From Moniliophthora roreri (lineage: Eukaryota > Basidiomycota > Agaricomycetes > Agaricales > Marasmiaceae): a stretch of 64,000 bases of DNA. The stretch is from positions 124,001 to 188,000 of the forward strand of contig LATX02000205.1 in the NCBI GenBank assembly GCA_001466705.2, in the 5' to 3' direction. The notes beneath the pieces were generated by a model. It did not search any database and was not told the origin of the DNA. It saw only the letters and a program-made list of their open reading frames with translations. The translations under genes and the position numbers were made by a program. This document shows positions 34,665-45,384 of the stretch, in pieces (position 1 is the first letter of the stretch; each line of letters begins with the position of its first letter).

Positions 34665-35328
34665 GTGCTCTATGGTTCGAAAGGCCTTGTCGTCCATGTG
34701 ATGTTGCCTATGTATCGGCAGCTGGGAGTTCCAGGGTATATAAGCACTCACCGACACTCGACGATTGCCAACCACACCTCTGGTACTACCTCCAAAAATC
34801 AGATTCAAGATGCATCTGGTTGTATTCCAGGTCTAATCGCTGGAAGTGGCCCCGCACTTGGTATTATAGACGACATGGTCAATGGCAATGCTGTTGGTGG
34901 TATTGCTGGTGGCCTGGGTGGCGCTATCGGGCTTGGGTAACATTGTCGGCGGTATTGCTGGCGGGCCTGATTAATTCTGCCACTGGTCTTGTTGCTAATC
35001 TGGATAATGTTGTCGGTCGCAACGATACCTGGTAGGTTCTGAGTGGGTTTCCCAATGTTAGGTGTTATTGACGTGTTTTCTTCGTACAGGGACAATGGGG
35101 AGGAAGATCAGCAAAGTAAGTTTCGTTCCTTTCTTCTGGGGTCGCTTTTGTATTCCCGGTATGTATCTAGACAGTCTGTTTGGTTTGGAGCATCCTCTTG
35201 AGGAGAGGCAGTCGCCAGGTGTCGTGCTAAGTAATGTGCTTGGCGGTGACAACACTCCTATTGATGGTGCACTCGGTGGTATTCAACCATCGCGAGAGGT
35301 ACATGTCGCTCTCGACGTCTTGAATTGA
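34665..35328 (+). pseudogene. Decayed secreted Gly-rich repeat protein
   Basis: A TATATAA box at 34737-34743 precedes exon-like sequence reading GCIPGLIAGSGPALGIIDDM and GGIAGGLGGAIGLG. A frame slip leads into LINSATGLVANLDNVVGRND, and after introns the last exon reads LFGLEHPLEERQSPGVVLSN to a stop at 35326-35328. The composition (Gly, Leu, Asp, GRND/GRD) matches the secreted repeat proteins at 26 and 39 kb. No signal peptide can be read between the TATA box and the Cys, so I call it broken. Confidence 0.45.
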
Positions 35329-35490
35329 AATGTATAGTACTCACGTCTCCAACTCGATGTTTAACGAAAATAAATATAATTCATTACTCATATGATTCGT
35401 CGTTGTCAGTATATACAGAGCAAAAACAGATCACAGCATACATACATCCCATAAGCAACGTCCGAGTACAAGAAAGCACAAGAAAGCACA

Positions 35491-36528
35491 TCACATAACG
35501 ATACAACTGTCCTCCTTCCTCTCCAGCCTTCTGGCGATTTCATCTGGACTGACACCTCTATCTCTCGAGGTGTTGATTTGTACGACGAGAACACCCGCAT
35601 TATCGGGGTCAATTTCAGCGATGAGCTGATGTCTGTAGGTATTCCGTTCGTTAGTTCTCCGCCCGGCTTGAGTTATACAAAGAAGACGTACTTGATCATA
35701 AGCTCTTCAATAGCCGGTTTGATTTTCGCTACACCACCGCTTGAGTGGAGGCCTTTACCTGTGTATATGTATGGGAATTTCCATGAGAAATGTGATCATC
35801 AATGACAGAAAACTTAAAAAGAAGTCGACGTACCGACAATGAGCCTAACTTCGCGCTGTCCATTCATCTTGGCTTCTTCCAAAGCACGGTCGGTATGTTC
35901 GATAGCTTCCTTGACATACAGACCATGCAAGTCGATTTCACCGGGCGCACTGTCCTTGTTGTTCTCTAAATCCGTCTCTCAGCTTTCAATCCTTTCAAGA
36001 CTATGATTAGGACAGCTCACCAATGAAGATCCATTCACTCGCCTCCCGGTTCAAACTCTCCATTTTCCTCTGATGTTCCTTGCCCTCATTGCTCAACTCC
36101 TTGGCTCGTGCACCGTTGCCACTCTTATACGCCTCTTGGGATTCTCGGAAACATCCGGACATGGCATCGCCCTCTTCGTTTGCTCGCTTACGGAGGTCGA
36201 GATAGTGTGGGTTGGACTGGTTGAGTTGGTTTTGGTCTTGGCCGCCTTGATACGAGGGTTTGTGAGGGGGTGAAGATGGTTCATGAGGAGGTGAAGACGG
36301 TTTATGGGGAGGTGAATGGGGCGGCGAATGAGAGTAAGGGTATCCTTGTTGCTGCTGGTGCTGATAATGACCTGGAGGACGACCTTGCTGGTGCTGCTGC
36401 CATGGCTGTTGCTGCTGGTACTGCTGGTACTGGTGCTGCTGCTGAGGAGGCGCCGACTCTTGTTTCTGGTTATCTCCTCCGCAGACAAGATTAAAAACAA
36501 ACTTTGCGACCTTGATGAGGGTATCCAT
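35491..36528 (-). CDS. Smr-domain protein with DUF1771 and Gln/Pro-rich linker
   Basis: Starts MDTLIKVAKFVFNLVCGG at 36528. A Gln-rich stretch (QYQQYQQQQPWQQHQQG) and a Pro/His/Ser-rich SPPHKPSSPPHEPSS stretch follow. The DUF1771 helix pair contains HYLDLRKRANEEGDAMSGCF, GARAKELSNEGKEHQRKME and LNREASEWIF. After an intron comes the Smr domain with IDLHGLYVKEAIEHTDRAL, and later G-K-G-L-H-S-S-G-G and IAEIDPDNAGVLVV. It ends ERKEDSCIVM with a stop at 35491-35493. The LHGL and GxGxHS motifs are those of Smr nucleases (MutS2, N4BP2 relatives), which cut or bind structured DNA or RNA; the precise role is unknown. Four exons, all in frame. It is probably a housekeeping gene in this unstable region. 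Confidence 0.9.
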
Positions 36529-37083
36529 CAAGAATATGAACAAAGAAGCTCTAAACACGATCTCGTCGTCGACCCGAACATGCGCTCAACGCATGCCCCG
36601 TCGTTGACAGCATCCGGGGATTTCGGTCCGACGCCGAGGCTATTCGGACCCCTGTTCGGATCTCAACGTTCAACATTCTCCGAGAGTGCCGTACCTATTT
36701 CGTGGCCTTTCAACGAGATGAAAGGCATTCTTGAGTAGTGCTCGTCTCGTTTTGCTTCCTTTGTCTCTGCCGTGCAGCTCTACCGGTCGTGTGGCTTAAA
36801 TACCTGGTTCTGCCGACTCCTCGACTTCCAGAATGCAGTAAACAAAAAGGTGCACAGAACCTCTAACGTACTCGACCCTATCGACTCATATTCGCTTCGA
36901 CAGATTGCTACCGTCATAGATGTATCCAACGACATTGGCCTCGCAGCCTTCCTATCCGCTGACTGGCCTCGAATTCCTCGAATTCCTCTGCGTGACGGCG
37001 TCGACCTGAACAATCCGCACCTCGAGACGTTGTGTCAGCATGTCAAGCAACCTACGGCGATCAGCCATAGAGTTCGATAATGA
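36529..37083. other. Intergenic, promoter side of the Smr gene
   Basis: An open frame on the plus strand at 36772-37080 shows no resemblance to any family. The 5' end of VGRDQ copy 3 would be expected here but its motif is not found. Confidence 0.4.
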
Positions 37084-38272
37084 AAACAAGTTCATTTCTA
37101 GCTTTTGGATCAACATGAAGACCGGGAACTTGTGCTTTGGCCCTACTAAAGAGCTCTCGATCGCACATCTGAAGCGACACAAATGCTTAACTGGAGTGAC
37201 AGCACAATGATTCTTCCGATCATGGATATGCTCAAGCAAGATACTGCCATACGTTTCTTCAGCAGCCAGGGAATGCATCTTGATTCTAACATAGTCGCTC
37301 GTGCTATGATCTTACGAAAACTGTAACTGAAAACGAGGCTCTGCGACCGCGGGTTAGATAATATACAAACTTCGGACTACCTTCGGACCTGTTTCTTTCG
37401 GCACCTGGGACAGAGAATACGGTTTGACACCGTCTACTCGGGTTTAGGAGTTGGGATCGCCAGGTGCCCATCATAATGCGTGTGAGGTTACGGCCTTATA
37501 TAGCGGTTCGGAAAATCAAGTTTACGGAGTCAAGATGGGTCACCGAGGCCTGACACGGTGATTTGTCAGGAATGTACGTACCTTGAACTTTGACTATCGG
37601 CACTCGTAGATTTACATTAAACCCCAAAGGTCAAACATTACTATGACTGTATCTAGACGTTGTTGTTTGCAAGCAACTAGAATCCTCAGCAGGATCCCAG
37701 TGAAGCCGGAAGACTGTTGTAAGTTTTGAAAATCAAGATTTTCAAGCGACAGGAACTGATTCAATTTGACTAAAGCTGCAGTATGCCCGTTCCCAAGACT
37801 ATGTGGGCACGCCACCGTTCGAGAGGCCTGAAAAAGCCGTCGCGGACTATATATCTTTTTGTACACCCGCTACCCTACCCTTTGACCTTATGGACGCTAC
37901 AGAACTGGGCGAAAGGACGCAATCACTACTGGTCATTTGACGAAGCAGGCCAGAGCGAAATATCGGAAGGCGAATCGAGACGCCTTAGAATTCCCAAACT
38001 CATCCCAGACACCCAGTCATACTACATAGTTCAACGTTCAACGTCCACTTTGGCAATGGTGGCCAAACATTTATGATGCCCTCCGCGATTGGCAAGTTGC
38101 CCGCGGATTTCGCGCGTTCTCTCGGATATCCTGAGCTTGAAATCCTTCAAAGTAAGTCTCCTAGCTCCCATTGATCCTTTTATCTTGTCCTTATTGTGTT
38201 TTAGGCAAGCAAGAGACAGGCACGTTTTGGGAAACGAGTGCAGGCTCGGGCATAAGTGCATTTGCGTGCTGA
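37084..38272 (+). pseudogene. VGRDQ-family copy 3 (5'-truncated, broken)
   Basis: Blocks in order: WINMKTGNLCFGPTKELS (about 37110), MDMLKQDTAIRFF (37225), IRFDTVYSGLGVGIARCPS (37420), TIYLFVHPLPYPL (37845), GRNHYWSFDEAGQSEISEGE (37915), a frameshifted DALRDW region (38075) and FARSLGYPELEILQ (38105). The last exon after a short intron reads GKQETGTFWETSAGSGISAF and AC, stopping at 38270-38272. The N-terminal motif half is missing, and stops and frameshifts occur near 37320 and 37475. It is closer to copy 1 than to copy 2 in the LYLFV..PYPL and SLGYP.LEILQ blocks. Confidence 0.8.
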
Positions 38273-38806
38273 CACGAAACGGGTAAAGAAGTTTTGTTTC
38301 AAGTTTATTTTTCAAGCACATATCTTTGTCACTCGCACTTTGATTGACCCGTTTCGTATGTATACTTTTATTCATGGAACTTTATATGAAAAAGTTTGCC
38401 GGATGATATTCAACGCGACACCGAGACTGAGATCGCTGACGAGAAGATCACTACCAAGGAGATCATCCAGTCTGAATCAGTCTATATCCAGACCCAGGGG
38501 GAGACGATGTTTATGACGTTCCCCACTCGAGACACAATCCATCCAAGTCAGTGCTTTGAAACTTGCGTCACTTGCATTGGCTGGAGGTCCATCCGGTAAC
38601 CAGTTTGTCCTTGAATACAGCACTGAAGTACAAATTTATGTATAACTGTTCTAAGGCGTATACCTACGCGAACACGTTACAAATGTAGGAGCGACAGGTA
38701 GGGGTGACGGGTATCGTAGGTAGGTAATAGGTATAGCGGATGTCAGGCACGGAGAAGGACAGGGGTGGAAGGACGAACAACGACTACTCTATCAACCTAA
38801 ATGCCA
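38273..38806. other. Intergenic, no gene seen
   Basis: 3' flanks of two convergent features. A GTAGG-rich patch occurs near 38690-38725. Nothing else is supported. Confidence 0.5.
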
Positions 38807-39707
38807 TTACAGACTGGATTCACCAACAGCATCACCAACCACCTTGCCCAGAGGTAAACCATCGAGTGGCGTATCGCGACCGAGCACACTCCCAACGACG
38901 GGTAAACCACCTACGGGTAGACTCTTGACCAAACCTTCTGCAGGCAGGCCATGGATTGCTGCATCACGACCGGCCAAACCACCGACAGGCAGACCTTTGA
39001 CCAGATTCCCGACAGGCAGACCCTTGGCCAAATTATCCACGGGCAGACCATTGACTGCTGCATCACGACCGGCCAAACTGCCAGCCACGGGTAGACCTTT
39101 TACCAGACCAGCTACAGGTAAGCCCTTGACCAAACCATCCACAGGTGTATTATTGATCGCCACATCACGACCAGTCAAACCACCCACAGGTAGACTGCCT
39201 GCCAGATTACCTACAGGCAGGCTATTGGTCACACTACCCAACGGTAGACCGTTGAGCAAACCACCGACGGCAGGCAGACCAGCGCCATTCGCATCACGAC
39301 CAGTCAAACCACCCACAGGTAGACTGCCTGCCAGATTACCCACAGGCAGGCTATTGGTCACACTACCCAACGGTAGACCATTGAGCAAACCACCCACGGC
39401 AGGCAGGCCAGCGCCATTCGCATCACGACCGGCCAATCCCCCACCTGCGAGATTGCCGACTTGACCGAGTACGCTACCAAGTACATCATCACCACCCACG
39501 GGCACAGGTATACCGTTGAGTGATGCACCGCTTGTATCAGATTGGCGACCGACCAGACCGTCGCAGTTGCTATTGCCTGGCCGTGTATCACATCGTAAGT
39601 ACTGTAATAAATGCCAGAAAGATGTAGAGAAACGTACCGGCGCATGACTTGGGGATGGGACTGGCGAAGACGAGAGGAAGGAAAATAAGAAGAGTTTTGA
39701 GTTGCAT
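38807..39707 (-). CDS. Secreted repeat protein with GRD-delimited units
   Basis: Two exons. Exon 1 gives the signal peptide MQLKTLLIFLPLVFASPIP and a KSCAG junction. Exon 2 starts NSNCDGLVGRQSD and continues as about 250 residues of imperfect repeats delimited by GRD: DANGAGLPAVGGLLNGLPLG, SVTNSLPVGNLAGSLPVGGL, then VKGLPV.. and AKGLPV.. units. It ends VVGDAVGESSL at 38807. One 44-residue unit is duplicated almost perfectly (132 bp, about 39165-39430). It has no recognised domain. Hydrophobic Leu/Val/Gly turns suggest an aggregating or wall-associated protein; single Arg sites at the unit borders could be processing points but are not the dibasic KEX2 type. Paralogous relics lie at 24-26 and 34.7 kb. 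Confidence 0.75.
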
Positions 39708-39805
39708 TGTGTTGTTTGGAATGAGCGTGTTGGGTTAAGGATCAGGAGTTGGAATTTGGGAACCACGGGTGGGTGGAGGGTTGAGGGTTGAGGCGACAGG
39801 TCGAT

Positions 39806-39815
39806 GTTATATACC
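39806..39815 (-). promoter_or_regulatory. TATA box of the GRD-repeat gene
   Basis: GGTATATAAC on the minus strand, about 100 bp before the start codon at 39707. Confidence 0.55.
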
Positions 39816-39903
39816 CATAGGATAGGAATGGAACTCGTTCGGATTAGATCTCAAGTTGTGGATAATATAGCTTGATATAGACAAAGCTTCAATTCCACGT
39901 TAA

Positions 39904-39922
39904 TCGATTCCGAGTAGCGTCA
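39904..39922. promoter_or_regulatory. 19-bp motif shared by two secreted repeat-protein promoters (copy 1)
   Basis: TCGATTCCGAGTAGCGTCA lies about 200 bp upstream of the GRD-repeat gene. The identical 19 bp occur about 280 bp upstream of the PHPKG-repeat gene (43589-43607), in the same orientation relative to transcription. Flanks differ, so it may be a conserved regulatory site or the most conserved part of an old promoter duplication. Read on the coding strand it contains TGACG. Confidence 0.5.
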
Positions 39923-40833
39923 ATCTTTGGAGCTTCTTTGTTGATTCGCGGCGATATAAATATTCCAGCGCTTGTAAGGCGATTTCATTTGCTAACAAGC
40001 CGAAACTAGAAGGCTCGCGTCATCAGCTCCAACGAAACTCGGAGACCTCGTGTCGATGCCCTACCACTTATCCATTCCTAGGAGGCTTCGAAAGGGTTAT
40101 ACAACAAAAGATCCTAGTTGACGAGGCGGGTCTAACTGGTCTAGACAACAAGGTGGAGCCCTCTGTTTGCCAGTAAACCAAGTCGGCGAGGACGAAAAGA
40201 TGGAAAATCCCCTCTACAATTTTTACCAGCTGTCAACGCTGAGAGGCAGCGCGAATCGAAGTGGAACACGGGTACAGTTGCCCATCAGGCTTAGGCTGAG
40301 ATTTTTTCGCTGGATTTCGAGTTGAAACATCAGCTTCTTTTGATGGAAAGCCAAATTGGGCCCGCTGGCGGCCAGAGCTGTTACCGTTACGGTGTCAGAT
40401 TTTCAAGTCGAAACTGGAAATCGAATCAAGAGACCCTCTTCATCGGTGACCGTTGAGCCAAACGAGATGGTAAAGCGACGAGTCAGATCTGGCAGTTGAC
40501 AAGCCGTGGTAATGAGAACGCACCTCAAAACCTTAAACATCCACTCTAGACCTGGTAATCCTGCTCAAGTTACTGGATTGGAGTGATGGTGGTTACTAGT
40601 CTTTGGAGTCGCTAGGCGTACCTCGGGCTTGAGTCACGTGTTTTGCACATACCCGATTCACGATAGAGAAACGACGAGACGTTGGCGAGTGAAACACTCT
40701 AGCGCGTTACAAGTACATATTTGCGAAGACATAACGGAGGTGATTGCATTTTGCCTTGGGTTGATGTCATCCAAGTCGTAAGAATGAGTTGCGATTGCTT
40801 GTCGCCGTTACATGTGGCGTGCTGGCCCCTTTT
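39923..40833. other. Intergenic, no gene seen
   Basis: Distal upstream DNA of the GRD-repeat gene. No coding exon or repeat is evident. Confidence 0.5.
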
Positions 40834-40840
40834 TACTCAA

Positions 40841-41110
40841 TGTACTGTATCATTTCGATCACTTCGTCAGTCACGGGTCACGGAGGCCTCATTTGTGCTG
40901 AAAAGTCACGGTCTGTCACAGGTCACTGCGCTGGTTGACGGCTGTTCGGGCTGCTCGGGCACTAGAAACCACCCTAAAGACTGCCAAAAATGGCAATTTC
41001 TTGTGAAAATTTCCCGAATGTCACAGTCTGACGGCTGACCTGACGAGGATAAAATTTCGTTTGCATCGTCACAGGTCACACCACCTGACGAAGTGATCGA
41101 AATGATACAG
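40841..41110. mobile_element. 270-bp MITE with terminal inverted repeats and target duplication
   Basis: CTGTATCATTTCGATCACTT continuing as CGTCA at 40845-40869 is repeated exactly in inverted form at 41086-41110. The sequence TACTCAA is present on both sides (40834-40840 and 41111-41117) as a 7-bp target duplication. Internal GTCACGG, GTCACAGGTCAC and GACCTGACG words form subterminal repeats, as in hAT-type elements. It is non-coding; the open frames through it are incidental. The left end has four extra bases (TGTA) outside the perfect repeat. Confidence 0.8.
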
Positions 41111-41117
41111 TACTCAA

Positions 41118-41587
41118 CTCTCACTCATTTACTCTTATGTACATGACATCAGCCCAAAACAAAATCCAATCATTTCCATTATTTTCGCAAATAGTTGTAA
41201 TGACCCCCCCCCCATCTCAGTTGAAATGGATAACGAAGGGGTCGAAGGAGTGGGAGGATAGCTCATTATGAGATCGTAGAGGTAGAAGCTTAGAACGGTG
41301 GCCATCAGAGCCCTCTAAGCGAAGTCCGGGTATCCCAACGCAATTTCAAGCAGATTCATATCAAGCGAGTGCCTGCAGCAATCTGAGTCTGCCTGGGTAG
41401 ACTGAATAACATAGCCATCACTCCGACTCGCCGATTTGCACTCGTATCTCCGAACCGTGACATCAATGATTAGCTCATGAGGAAAGTACAAATTTATGTG
41501 TGTGTAGAACTACGTAGGAATGATGGTATTGTGGGTGGGTATAACGAAGACCCGACAGTGACTAAGTATTGCGCCTGAGGGCTGACT
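41118..41587. other. Intergenic, no gene seen
   Basis: Contains a run of about nine C near 41205. This is the 3' flank of the PHPKG-repeat gene. Confidence 0.5.
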
Positions 41588-43311
41588 TTACTGTGAGGAA
41601 AGAACGTTTACATCGGTGTCAACGAGCCTGTTCCCACTAGTTTTAACTGAACGAGTAGTTTGGTGACCCTTGGGGTGAGGAGGACGGGGAAGGACGGTAG
41701 GAGGTTGAGGAATCTTTTCGACATGACGGGCTGCATCGACACCTTCAATTTCGATATCGCTCTTCACAGACTCGGTCGAACGAGCGGTCTTTTGACCCTT
41801 GGGATGAACGGGACGGAAGGTGGGAGGTTGAGGAAGTTCTTTAACATGATGGGCTGCATCGACTCCTTCAATTTCGACGTCGCTCTGCACGGTCTCGGTC
41901 GAACGAACGATCTTGTTACCCTTGAGATGAGCGGGACGGAAGGTAGGAGGTTGAGGGAGTTTGTGGGTTGCATCGGCTCCCTCAATTTCGACGTCGCTCT
42001 TCATAGACTCGGTCGAACGAGCGGCCTTTTGACCCTTGGGATGAACGGGACGGAAGGTAGGGGGTTGAGGAAGTTTTTTAACATGATGGGCTGCATCAAC
42101 TCCTTCAATTTCGACGTCGCTCTGCACGGACTCGGTCGAACGAACGACCTTATTACCCTTGGGATGAGCGGGACGGAAGGTAGGAGGTTGAGGGAGTTTG
42201 TGGGTTGCATCGGCTCCCTCAATTTCGATGTCGCTCTTCATAGACTCGGTCGAACGAGCGGCCTTTTGACCCTTGGGGTGAGGAGGACGGAAAGTCGGAG
42301 GTTGAGGGAGTTTTTCAACGTGATGAGCTGCATCGGCTCCTTCAATTTCGACGTCGTTCTTCACAGACTCAGTCGAACGAGCGGCCTTTTGACCCTTGGG
42401 GTGAGGAGGACGGAAAGTCGGAGGTTGAGGGAGTTTTTCAACGTGATGAGCTGCATCGGCTCCTTCAATTTCGATATCGCTCTTCACAGACTCGGTCGAA
42501 CGAGCGGCCTTTTGACCCTTGGGATGAGGAGGACGGAAGGTAGGAGGTTGAGGAAGTTTTTCAACATGATGGGCTGCATCGGCTCCTTCAATTTCGATAT
42601 CGCTCTTCACAGACTCGGTCGAACGAGCGGCATTTTGACCCTTGGGGTGAGGAGGACGGAAAGTCGGAGGTTGAGGTTTTTCGACATGGCGGGCTGCATC
42701 GACTCCTTCAATTTCGATATCGCTCTCCGTAGACCCGACTGAACGAGTGAGTTTGTTGCCCTTGGGGTGAGGAGGGCGGAAGGTCGGAGGTTGAGGGGGT
42801 TTTTCAACATGACGAGCTGCATCTACATCATTCTGCACAGACTCGACTGAACGAGTGGCTTTGGAACCTTTCGGGTGAGGGGGGTGAGGAGGGGTATGAT
42901 GGCGGTCGATAGCTTCGCCACAATCATCCAAGTCTAAATCACGATAATATGTCAATACAGTCGGGGGAAAAGCAAAAGAAGAGACCAAGAGAGAAACTTA
43001 CCGCATCCTGGCTCTGGCAACTCGTCATTGACTACACCGACTTCACGGAGCGAGATTCCATCACCGAGGATGTCGTTGACAACTCCTTCAGCAGTTCCCA
43101 TAGCATTGCCGATAGGGATTCTGTCAACTGGAATGGTGGAGCGACGTATGCCATCCGGTGAGCAGTCCCCAGCTACAACAGTGTCGTCAATACAAGGGTG
43201 GTCAGCGCAAAAAAGCAAAGAGATCTCACTGCACTCTGGCAGCCTGATGGGGCTGGCGAGGACCACAGCAGGTAAGAGAGAAAGGAGAGCGAGAATCCTT
43301 CTGAACTGCAT
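41588..43311 (-). CDS. Secreted PHPKG tandem-repeat protein
   Basis: Exon 1 encodes signal peptide MQFRRILALLSLLPAVVLAS and a short Cys-containing region (ECSEISLLFCADHPCIDD, GDCSPDG, PEPGCG). After a GTAAGT..TTTAG intron the frame continues from LDDCGEAIDRHH into about 440 residues made of 11 units. Each unit carries PTFRPPHPKG-x-K-x-x-RS and an acidic SDIEIEGADAAHHVEKLPQ half. Ordinary units are about 41 residues (123 bp); those ending DATHKLPQ are 38. The basic and acidic halves alternate, so the protein is a charge-patterned, probably disordered secreted polymer. It ends DTDVNVLSSQ at 41588. Function unknown; an adhesive, wall or effector role would be guesswork. Confidence 0.82.
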
Positions 43312-43588
43312 TGTGCTGGTAATGAGTGTGCTGGTTTAAGGATTGACTGCTGGAGTTGGAACCCACAAGGTGGATGGAGATTCATTGGGATTTGAGAACT
43401 AATTTATATGCCTCCAAGGTTGTAAGGAGGACCGGAAAATGTAGGATTCGCCTATCCTTTCTCCCACTAGCCCGAACGCCATAGGTTGATCGTCGTTACT
43501 TGAAAAGGAGAGCAGCAGGACTCGATGGATGGGAGGTGTGAGGTGTGAGGGGTGTGTATGTCGTCGGTTATGTTTAACGAGGCGTAAC

Positions 43589-43607
43589 TCGATTCCGAGT
43601 AGCGTCA
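43589..43607. promoter_or_regulatory. 19-bp motif shared by two secreted repeat-protein promoters (copy 2)
   Basis: TCGATTCCGAGTAGCGTCA, identical to 39904-39922, about 280 bp upstream of the PHPKG-repeat gene. Confidence 0.5.
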
Positions 43608-44258
43608 GTACACAGTGAAGACGTGACAGCGTTCCCGAGCCTGATTTGCAGCGAGAGTGAAAAACATGGCCGTTGAGAGACAGCATGAATGAAGGTAAGT
43701 CTTGAGTAACCGAGGCGGCAAGTGTGCACTCTGGAGGAGATTCGACCGGATGTGAAGTTCTAGGCTGCGTCGGGTATTGAGAAGGAATTACTATCCACGA
43801 TGTACGAGTTGACCGACGGCGCGTAGCAAGACTCAAATGACCCTTTATTCCGCGCTTGCAGACTGAAAATAGGTCAATAATATACTAAACACCCCAAACT
43901 AAAAACAAAGACGCACCAAAATCCAACACTATTCAAAATCATGTTCAAAATCGACGAAGCCCAGATGAGTCGAACGAGTTTGGCGACAGGAAATTTTTAC
44001 GGTATCGGACTCTCGGAACCGACGAACAAGACGTCCGAACGTCCATTCTGAATGTCTCTCATAGCGTTCAAGCGATTGTATTGTGCAGAGGTTGATGGTG
44101 ATTGTGGTAGTGTAAGAGAAAAAGGCGTGTACGTTACGTTATCATCATGGGCCTTTGTCGCGGTGTGTATATACAAACTTCAAAAGTACAAGTTGTATCG
44201 CTATCTTACAATGTAAAGAGCATAAGTACAAGTCGAATACACACACATGACGCTTGCT
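43608..44258. other. Intergenic, no gene called
   Basis: A minus-strand frame at 43399-43836 has low-complexity composition and overlaps the promoter of the repeat gene, so it is not called. Confidence 0.4.
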
Positions 44259-44787
44259 TTAGTCTCCGAGCAGCTCAAGCACAGTACCGAGACCATCGAT
44301 TCCCGAGTCTCCCAGAGCGCCGCCAGTTACGCCTTGCACATCATCAAGTGGCAAGGCATTGATGACGCGGCCCACCGCATCAGTAATCTCCCTATTTGAA
44401 GAGCTGTAATCTTACACAGTCGTTCTCTTTTACGTTGAACGCTCCATCTACCAAATATAGCGTGTTAGCACAAAATACCCTGAAAGAGAACCAAGATGAA
44501 GCTTACTTACTTGCTTGATTGCTATCATTGTAGCAGTATGCTTCGCCATCGTAACTGCAATACGAACACGAATCCGTCAGCGATCACCTGTAATCCTGAA
44601 ATCGCCAATGTACCGAGTATCGCTCAACAGAGCACAGCTATCCGTACCATCGTTGCAGTATGCTACGCCGACGATTCTGCAGACGTTACGGAAGCCTTGG
44701 TTGTTGAACGAGGTCGGAAGGAGACCCCAATGTCCTTGTCGCCCGGGTACGGGAGTAGCAAGGACGAGGGAGGATTCTGAATTGCAT
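44259..44787 (-). pseudogene. Small secreted protein gene with disrupted signal peptide
   Basis: Starts ATG CAA TTC AGA ATC CTC like its neighbours, but an extra C shifts the frame inside the signal peptide. After the shift one reads LVLATPVPGRQGHWG, then FRNVCRIVGVAYCNDGTDSC, a second similar stretch YDGEAYCYNDSNQ, NGAFNVKENDC, and a last exon ITDAVGRVINALPLDDVQGV to LGTVLELLGD with stop at 44259-44261. The two AYC.ND stretches derive from an internal duplication (about 44525 and 44650). Intron borders are uncertain. It is either a recent pseudogene or a gene with an intron I have not recognised. Confidence 0.45.
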
Positions 44788-45384
44788 TTTGTGAAGTACT
44801 TGGATGGCGGCTTTGATGCTCGGGGATGGATGGAGAGAATTTGCGGTTGAGGTCGAGGCTAGTAGACGTCATATTGTAGCTCTCGATAGAATGATTCAGT
44901 TTCAAATTTCCATCGTTGAATGTCTAGAAAAACGAAAAAATAAATAGGGAATCAGACTCGTGGAGTTAAATGTTGAATCGACGCACCAAAACCTTATTAA
45001 CCGATCGTTTATGGTCAGACCGTCGGAGACGAAAATCCAGAAAGAAAGCTTTTAGGCTTGCCATGTATCAAACTGTCGACACCTAATGAAAGGTAAACGC
45101 AAAATGGGGTGTTAGAGTCAGACTTTTGGGGGCCGAAAATTTGTGGACAAGGCGCGTACCAATGCCTTCAAGGGACCAGTGCAAGGGGTCATGGTGGTGA
45201 AAAAAGAAAAACAGCCGTGAGAGCTTGTTTGGACGTTTGCCGGTTGCCGCTGAAGCACTCGCACTCTTCGACTTGTACTTAGTATCGCGTCGGACATGAA
45301 ATTAATGCCGCCAGAGCAGCGTCCTTTATTTCTTCTCGCGTCAGTGTCACCACAGAATGACGACTGATCACTTGGTGGGTTATC
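44788..45384. other. Intergenic, no gene seen
   Basis: Short unrelated frames only. Confidence 0.5.

Noticed and set aside
36007..36558. Start of the Smr gene ten codons upstream (36558)
   Set aside because: That codon is GTG, while the ATG at 36528 gives an N-terminus that fits the Smr proteins I know.
38844..39464. A 206-codon plus-strand frame across the GRD-repeat gene
   Set aside because: Same artefact of a three-base-periodic repeat; the minus-strand frame has a signal peptide, intron and TATA box.
40721..41124. Overlapping open frames on both strands near 40.7-41.1 kb
   Set aside because: They lie in and across the MITE with inverted ends; composition follows the repeats, not coding.
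41660..42742. A 360-codon open frame on the plus strand across the PHPKG repeat gene
   Set aside because: The repeat units are multiples of three, so an antisense frame without stops is reproduced in every unit. It has no signal peptide or introns fitting a gene, and the minus strand has both.
43399..43836. 145-codon minus-strand frame
   Set aside because: Covers the promoter and shared 19-bp motif of the PHPKG gene; Ser/Pro/Thr-rich composition without homology.
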